A DNA stretch of 64,000 nucleotides, from contig CM049307.1 in assembly GCA_026874595.1 (NCBI GenBank), positions 52,263,370-52,327,369 of the forward strand, in the 5' to 3' direction. The translations under genes and the position numbers were made by a program. Under the pieces are notes generated by a model that saw only the letters and a list, made by a program, of their open reading frames with translations, had not been told where the DNA came from and ran no database searches. Positions 63,804-64,000 of this stretch are shown piece after piece. This DNA is from Sipunculus nudus (taxonomy: Eukaryota; Annelida; Sipuncula; Golfingiida; Sipunculidae). How positions within the stretch are numbered: position 1 is the stretch's first letter; the number at the start of each line of letters is the position of its first letter.

Positions 63804-64000
63804 CTGTAAAACATTCAGCAACATCATCACAACCCTACTATATTCCTGTCAGAAAATCACCTTTTATTCATGATCGCAGATCCATAAAAACAATGACTTC
63901 TGCAAGAACGATTGGGACGACACGGGAAGTGGGTTAGGACATTCCTTGTGTCATTAGTTTGACTGATCAAGATAGCTAATCTCCCACACCTTCATGCATT

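Noticed and set aside
1-64000. CRISPR arrays, operons, prokaryotic genes or an integrated virus
   Set aside because: No regularly spaced direct repeats with unique spacers, no compact gene strings and no viral structural genes; genes are intron-rich and eukaryotic.

Overview
This window is invertebrate animal nuclear DNA. It is AT-rich, has short phase-matched exons in long introns, GT-AG splice sites, many (TA)n and (CT)n microsatellites, poly-C/poly-G runs and decayed retroelements. The MEGF-type EGF modules in large receptor families, together with repeat styles familiar from mollusc genomes, suggest a lophotrochozoan, most likely a bivalve. That assignment is inference, not proof.

Layout. 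(1) 1-10,249, + strand: the 3' part of a receptor-type protein tyrosine phosphatase gene. It has five visible EGF-like exons (the first cut by the window edge), a transmembrane exon, a basic juxtamembrane exon and two tandem PTP domains. All 22 exon junctions reconstruct in phase to 865 residues. The membrane-proximal PTP domain has glycine where the catalytic cysteine should be, and the distal domain has lost the WPD loop and the P-loop arginine, so the protein looks like a doubly inactive receptor pseudophosphatase. (2) 10.25-23.96 kb: intergenic DNA with a 1-kb terminal-inverted-repeat element, a tRNA-derived SINE, a near-perfect 141-bp palindrome and a broken Ty3/gypsy reverse transcriptase. 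(3) 23,964-39,850, - strand: paralogue B of a small receptor with signal peptide, EGF, kringle, EGF repeats, a transmembrane segment and a short tail carrying YxxL motifs. Two of its EGF exons carry stop codons, and its transmembrane-proximal intron is about ten times longer than in its sister. (4) 39.85-56.2 kb: repeats, including two fold-back or duplicated families, a polypurine tract, a 5'-truncated non-LTR retrotransposon and a 33/36-bp minisatellite. (5) 56,216-63,803, - strand: paralogue A, the same receptor with every found exon open. Its first exon lies upstream, probably beyond the window.

How the genes relate. The EGF exons of the phosphatase and of the two kringle receptors are clearly related (same lengths, same 1-1 phase, same cysteine spacing). 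The locus therefore looks like a cluster in which one ectodomain module set has been joined to different cytoplasmic ends: a tandem PTP tail with dead catalytic sites, and a short tyrosine-motif tail. Whether these receptors act as a signalling pair is speculation.
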